Shown here: piece after piece, positions 59,987 to 64,000 of the stretch
How the letters are laid out: every line of letters starts with the position of its first letter
How positions within the stretch are numbered: the stretch's first letter is position 1
From: Pseudomonas beijingensis
Lineage (GTDB): Bacteria > Pseudomonadota > Gammaproteobacteria > Pseudomonadales > Pseudomonadaceae
Length of the DNA: 64,000 nucleotides
Direction of reading: 5' to 3'
Assembly: GCF_030687295.1 (NCBI RefSeq)
Contig: NZ_CP117425.1
Location: 1-64,000 of the forward strand
Notes under the pieces: model-generated
Database searches by the model: none
The model's input: the letters and a program-made list of their open reading frames with translations, nothing else
Told to the model about the DNA's origin: nothing
Made by a program: the position numbers and the translations under genes

Positions 59987-61012
59987 TTATTTTGCCTCGG
60001 GTACGGCAGCGTTCACCTCGAAACGCAGCACGCCGATCAACTGGCCGTTTTCCGTGAGCACCCGCACCTGCCATTTGCCTGTCGGGTCGTCCGGGAAGTT
60101 CTGCTTGTGGGTCCAGGCGCGATAGCCTTCCTTGCGCCCGCCGTGGATGTCCAGGGCGATGCGGTCGACTTCTTTGCCGTTGAACTGCCAGACGTGATAA
60201 ATCCGCTCGTCGAGCCCTCGCGGCGCGTTGATGGCCGTGTAGGCGTACAGGCCATTGCCGCGGATCTGCGCCGCGCTGACCTGCTTGAGACTGGCGCCCG
60301 GCGTGCGGTCCTCCACTTGGGTGCTGATCGCCACTTCGGTCATCCACAGCGTGGCCGGCGGCACCCAGGAGCGCAGCACCCAGCCGGCGGCGCCAATCCC
60401 CACGGTGATGCAGAGGATCGCCACGGCGTTGCGCACGGTGCGGATCGGGAAGATCGAGGCCAGGCTGGGAAACGACAGCAGCATGGCGATGCCCAGCGCC
60501 AACTTGAAGCTCTGGTCGGTGGTCAGGTGCAGGATCACCGGCAACGCGGTGAGCAGGGCGGCGAACAGCGTCAGCGTGTGCAACGCCAGAAACGCCCAGC
60601 GCCGGGGCGCCAGCCATTTGTAGTACAGCGGGTCGATGATCGAGATCAGCGCCGCGATAGTCAGCAAACCGGTGAAAAGCAGCTGGCTGCTGTTCCAAGT
60701 GGTGGTGATGAAGAAAAACGGCAGGACGAAAAACAGGCTTTCCTGGTGAATCATCTGCGTGGCGTAGCGCAACAGCGGCTGGGGGATTTCCCGTTTGAAA
60801 ATCCGCGTGAACAGCCGGGTCATGCTGTTCTCGACCATCAGCCAGAGCCAGCTCACCAGCATCATGATGGCGATCCACGTCGCCAGGCCCTGCTGGCGGT
60901 CCACCAGCATGAAACTGCCGACCCCGGAGATGAAACCGCCGAGCGCTATGACCCCTGGATAGCGCTTCATCAATTCAAGGATGCGCTGGATATAGACCGT
61001 CAGGTTTTGCAT
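59987..61012 (-). CDS. DUF5924/DUF2914 membrane protein
   Basis: This 341-residue protein has about seven membrane helices (residues ~20-240) and a C-terminal soluble domain of DUF2914 type (VWQFNGKEVDRIALDIHGGRKEGYRAWTHKQNFP...GKWQVRVLTENGQLIGVLRFEV), which resembles carbohydrate- or ligand-binding beta folds. Function unknown. It is upstream of the lipid transport operon on the same strand (43-bp gap) and might be cotranscribed. Confidence 0.8.
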   Translation of the reverse strand: MQNLTVYIQRILELMKRYPGVIALGGFISGVGSFMLVDRQQGLATWIAIMMLVSWLWLMVENSMTRLFTRIFKREIPQPLLRYATQMIHQESLFFVLPFFFITTTWNSSQLLFTGLLTIAALISIIDPLYYKWLAPRRWAFLALHTLTLFAALLTALPVILHLTTDQSFKLALGIAMLLSFPSLASIFPIRTVRNAVAILCITVGIGAAGWVLRSWVPPATLWMTEVAISTQVEDRTPGASLKQVSAAQIRGNGLYAYTAINAPRGLDERIYHVWQFNGKEVDRIALDIHGGRKEGYRAWTHKQNFPDDPTGKWQVRVLTENGQLIGVLRFEVNAAVPEAK

Positions 61013-61104
61013 TCGGTGGTTTCACAGTAAGTCGTAGGAAATATCCCTGACAGAGTATCGCCAGGGCATCGATGTGACGAGTGCTCTTGTGGCAAGTGGG
61101 ATTT

Positions 61105-61198
61105 GCTGTGGGAGCAAAGCTTGCTCGCGAAACAGACGCCTCGGTTTCGGAAAGACCGCGTCGCTTCCATCGCGGGCAAGCCTTGCTCCCACACAGCA
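61105..61198. repeat. Inverted REP pair (GTGGGAGCAAAGC type)
   Basis: GCTGTGGGAGCAAAGCTTGC and CGGGCAAGCCTTGCTCCCAC are separated by about 40 bases, between the M16 peptidase and DUF5924 genes. Confidence 0.82.
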
Positions 61199-61236
61199 GA
61201 CAGATGCCCTCGCCACAAATGTGGGCCGCCACGAGA

Positions 61237-62628
61237 TCATTCTTCGTTCGTTCGGGCCCGCCGGCGCACTTGCCACACCACCAACCCGAGCAACAGCAAC
61301 CCCAGCACAACACCCAGTCCCCAAACCAGCTCATCGTCACTGAGCAACGGCTTTTCGATGCGCAGGTAACCCGGATCCTTGAGCAGTTCACGCAGGGCCA
61401 TGTTGGCCTGTTCCAGGCTCACCTCCTGCAGGCGCACGGCCGGGTTGGCGAAGCGCCCGTCTTCATAGTCGCCCAAGGCTCCCCAGTAGTAATCGGCCAG
61501 TGCGCTGTTACCTTGAACCGCCCAGGACTGGTGGGCGATGGCCGCGCGTTTGATGCGCACGAAACTGGCGGGGTCCAGGCCATCCTTGAGCAAGGTCTTG
61601 CGCAGTTCTTCGAGCGCCTGTTCGGCTTCGGGCAAGTCTTCGCGGGACAGGTCGGCGTTCAGGCTGAAGAAGCCGACGCCGCCGAACACTTCGCGCTCGG
61701 TCCACGGCCCGTAGGACAGGCCGCGGGCCAGGCGCAGCTGGCGATAAAGCGCCCAATCCAGGTAATCCTTGAGCAGGTCGAAGGTTTCGTCATGCTGCTC
61801 GTCCAACACCGGTTCCGGGAACAACCAGTGAAGCTTGGCGCTGTCGCCAGCCAAGCCACGGATCAAGTTACGCTTGGTGACCGCCTTGTAGCGGATCTGC
61901 GGCAGCGCCTCGTGAGCGCTGGGCTCCACCGGCTCGAGTTCGCCGAAGGCGCGTTCCAGGTAGGCAGGCAGCAGTCGGTCGAGGTCGCCGACCACGATCA
62001 GCGTCATGTTGTTCGGCGCATACCAGGCTTTGCGCACTTGTTCGAGGCGGGCGAGGGTATGGCGCTGGACCTCGGCCCGTTCCGCGCAGCGCAGGCCCAA
62101 CTCAACCGCCAACTGGTTGCTGGCCTTGTGGCCCAGGTCTTGGTGATCGAGCCAGCGTTGCAAGTGGGTGTAGTGGCCGCCGTCCTCGCGTTCCACCACC
62201 CGCTTGGCTGCCTCCAGGGCTTTTTCATCGATGCGGGTGCGGGTCAACAGCGCCAGCAGCAGGTCCAGCACCTTGCGCTGATTGCGCGCCGGCGCCTCAA
62301 TGACGAACGTGGTGTCCGCGTTGCTGGTGAAGGCATTCCACTCGCCACCCAAGGCCTGCATGCGCTCTTCCAGCCCACCTTCACCACTCTCGTCGACGCC
62401 GCTGAACAGCAGGTGTTCGAGCAGGTGCGGCAGTTCCTTGTCGGCGCAACTGAAGTCGTCCAGGCCCACACCGACCACCAGCCGGATCGCCACATGCCCG
62501 CGCTCGGTGCCGGGTTTGAGCATCAGCTGCAGGCCGTTGGGCAGCGTATAGCCTTCGACCTGGAACCGGTCCAGGGCAACCACGGGCAGTGAACCGAGCA
62601 AAAGAAAGGCGAGCAACAGACAACGCAT
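61237..62628 (-). CDS. M16 family zinc metallopeptidase
   Basis: This 463-residue protein has an N-terminal signal (LLLAFLLLGSLPVVA), the inverted zinc motif H68-L-L-E71-H72 (ELPHLLEHLLFSG) and the second M16 domain (about 220-400; YAPNNMTLIVVGDLD, ARGLSYGPWTEREVFGG). A C-terminal membrane helix (VWGLGVVLGLLLLGLVVWQV) is followed by basic residues. The tail anchor is a lineage feature, placing the peptidase in the periplasm attached to the inner membrane. The substrate is unknown. Confidence 0.86.
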   Translation of the reverse strand: MRCLLLAFLLLGSLPVVALDRFQVEGYTLPNGLQLMLKPGTERGHVAIRLVVGVGLDDFSCADKELPHLLEHLLFSGVDESGEGGLEERMQALGGEWNAFTSNADTTFVIEAPARNQRKVLDLLLALLTRTRIDEKALEAAKRVVEREDGGHYTHLQRWLDHQDLGHKASNQLAVELGLRCAERAEVQRHTLARLEQVRKAWYAPNNMTLIVVGDLDRLLPAYLERAFGELEPVEPSAHEALPQIRYKAVTKRNLIRGLAGDSAKLHWLFPEPVLDEQHDETFDLLKDYLDWALYRQLRLARGLSYGPWTEREVFGGVGFFSLNADLSREDLPEAEQALEELRKTLLKDGLDPASFVRIKRAAIAHQSWAVQGNSALADYYWGALGDYEDGRFANPAVRLQEVSLEQANMALRELLKDPGYLRIEKPLLSDDELVWGLGVVLGLLLLGLVVWQVRRRARTNEE

Positions 62629-62814
62629 AAGGGCTTCCTGGCGGCTGAGTGGCGGTCCATGGTGCCGGGCAGGCCGTCATCGGCGGAGCATCGCCCGGAG
62701 TCGGCTCGCTCCCCCTATCGAATCTATGCGGTGTTCATGACAACGGGAGCAGGCGGGCCGGTGAACGGTTTCAGGCCCGAGCCTTTGTTAATGACTGACC
62801 AATGCGCCAGTCGT

Positions 62815-64000
62815 TCACGGCGAATGGGTTATGTCGGAAATTTCATCGACCGCCAGCGCACCGATCTCGGCCGTCTCCAGCACCACATAGGCGCTGCCGC
62901 AAAACAGCGAATTGAGGCGTCTCATGTCGGCGATCAGCTCCAGGTGCAGGGAACTGGTCTCCAGGCTTTGTACGACTTTGCGTTGCAAACGGCTGACATG
63001 GGCGTGGGCCATACGCCGTTCCTGCGCCCGAAAGCGCCGTTTCTCACGCAGCAACTGGCGGGCGCTTTCCCGGTCGGCGCTGAGGAATACCGACAACCCC
63101 AGCCGCAGGTTGGCGATCAAGTGGCTGTGCAGCCCCGCCAATTCCTCCAGGCCCACATCGGAAAAGGAACGGCGTTGCGAAGTCTTCTGCTGCTGGACCT
63201 TGCGCAACATGCGCTCGATAAGGTCGCTGGCCAGCTTGAGGTTGATCGCCAGTTCGATGATCTCCGCCCAGCGGCGGCTGTCCTGTTCGCTGAGGTCTTC
63301 ACGGGGCATTTGCGCCATGTACAACTTGATGGCACTGCACAGGGCTTCGACGTCATCACTCATGCGCCGTACGTCCTGGGTCACCGCCGTTTGCGCACCG
63401 CGCAGCACGTCCAGCATGGCTTCGAGCATGTTTTCGATCAGGTCGCCAATGCGCAAGGTTTCCCGGGCCGCGTTCGCCAACGCCAGGCTCGGGGTAGCGA
63501 GGGCCGTGGGGTCCAGGTGGCGGGGCTTGGCCGTGCCGTTGGTTTCGGGCCGCTCCGGCAGCAGCCAGGCACAGAGCTTGGCCATCGGGCCGACGCTGGG
63601 CAGCAGCACCAGGCACCGCACGGTGTTGTAGAGCAGATGAAAACCGATCACCGTTTCCTGGGGGCTGAAATCCAGGCCGTCCAGCCAGCCCACCAGTGGA
63701 TCGAGCACCGGAATGATCAACACCAGGCCGATCAGCTTGTACAACAGGCTGCCCAGCGCCACCTGGCGCCCGGCGCTGTTCTGCATGCTGGTGCTGAGGA
63801 ACGCCAATACGCCGCTGCCGATGTTGGCGCCGATCACCAGACCGATGGCCACCGGCAGGCTGATCACCGCGGCGCCGGCGAGGGTCGCGGTCAGCAGCAC
63901 GGCGGCCAGGCTGGAATAGGAGATCATCGCGAACAGCGCGCCGACCAATGCATCGAGCAGGATGTCGCCGGTCAGCGAGGCGAAGATCACTTTCACGCCT
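62815..64000 (-). CDS. Na/Pi cotransporter family protein (5' end cut)
   Basis: The visible C-terminal ~395 residues contain NptA/YjbB-type membrane segments (LVGALFAMISYSSLAAVLLTA, PVAIGLVIGANIGSGVLAFLSTS with the QSSS-like repeat region, NTVRCLVLL), followed by a PhoU-like helical cytoplasmic domain (about 165-390; RIGDLIENMLEAMLDVL, IELAINLKLASDLIERML). It exports or imports phosphate with sodium. The frame is open to the window edge, so the start is beyond base 64000. The 186-bp gap to the M16 gene has no further feature that I see. Confidence 0.88.
   Translation of the reverse strand, partial: GVKVIFASLTGDILLDALVGALFAMISYSSLAAVLLTATLAGAAVISLPVAIGLVIGANIGSGVLAFLSTSMQNSAGRQVALGSLLYKLIGLVLIIPVLDPLVGWLDGLDFSPQETVIGFHLLYNTVRCLVLLPSVGPMAKLCAWLLPERPETNGTAKPRHLDPTALATPSLALANAARETLRIGDLIENMLEAMLDVLRGAQTAVTQDVRRMSDDVEALCSAIKLYMAQMPREDLSEQDSRRWAEIIELAINLKLASDLIERMLRKVQQQKTSQRRSFSDVGLEELAGLHSHLIANLRLGLSVFLSADRESARQLLREKRRFRAQERRMAHAHVSRLQRKVVQSLETSSLHLELIADMRRLNSLFCGSAYVVLETAEIGALAVDEISDITHSP

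Overview
This window is the chromosomal origin-proximal region of a Pseudomonas of the P. fluorescens group. The evidence is the gene order dnaA-dnaN-recF-gyrB followed by plsC-gmhB-glyS-glyQ/tag/lpxL, which matches PA0001-PA0011 of P. aeruginosa; the later blocks met-znu-thrB-polA-ersA-engB-cc4-dsbA-ampDh2-kinB-algB, matching PA5505-PA5479; high GC; and many REP elements of the two kinds typical of fluorescent pseudomonads (GTGGGAGC.. and GTGGCGAGGG..). There are no rRNA or tRNA genes, no insertion sequences and no CRISPR array.

Layout. 0-6.2 kb: replication and topology genes (dnaA lacks its first codons at the window edge; dnaN carries a frameshift near its 3' end). 6.5-10.6 kb: amino-acid permease and a divergent two-component pair whose kinase seems to have lost its CHASE2 sensor. 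10.7-16.7 kb: phospholipid/LPS acyltransferases, heptose phosphatase, glycyl-tRNA synthetase and a DNA glycosylase. 16.8-25.8 kb: an accessory stretch with REP elements, hypothetical and metabolic genes, a secreted protein of fourteen 13-residue repeats, ohr, a GNAT gene, a diguanylate cyclase, an LprI-like gene and a DUF6124 gene with a long, apparently structured leader. 25.8-36.1 kb: methionine ABC importer (metI doubly frameshifted), catalase KatE, zinc uptake (znuABC/zur), thrB and a frameshifted DUF2782 gene. 36.2-42 kb: polA, the sRNA ersA, engB, cytochromes c and dsbA. 42-52 kb: EEP hydrolase, two c-di-GMP enzymes, the amidase AmpDh2, KinB/AlgB, and a putative sigma-54-driven group of three small envelope genes ending in a lysozyme inhibitor. 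52-64 kb: gltP, a seven-unit REPIN tandem array, a SpmAB-like protein, a Mla/Mce-type lipid transport operon, a DUF5924 membrane protein, an M16 peptidase and a Na/Pi cotransporter cut by the window end.

Points that stand out: (1) the leader of the DUF6124 gene (25079-25284), in which four TTAGTA motifs and one complementary CTACTAA surround a predicted three-way junction, preceded by an ~88-bp module also present just upstream of the GNAT gene; (2) a surplus of perfect DnaA boxes between 9 and 16 kb; (3) four small indels in three genes, including essential dnaN, which more likely reflect assembly errors than biology; (4) PolA with Val in place of the catalytic Asp of its 3'-5' exonuclease site; (5) a near-consensus sigma-54 promoter divergent from algB. 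All calls are from reading the sequence and family knowledge; no database search was run.
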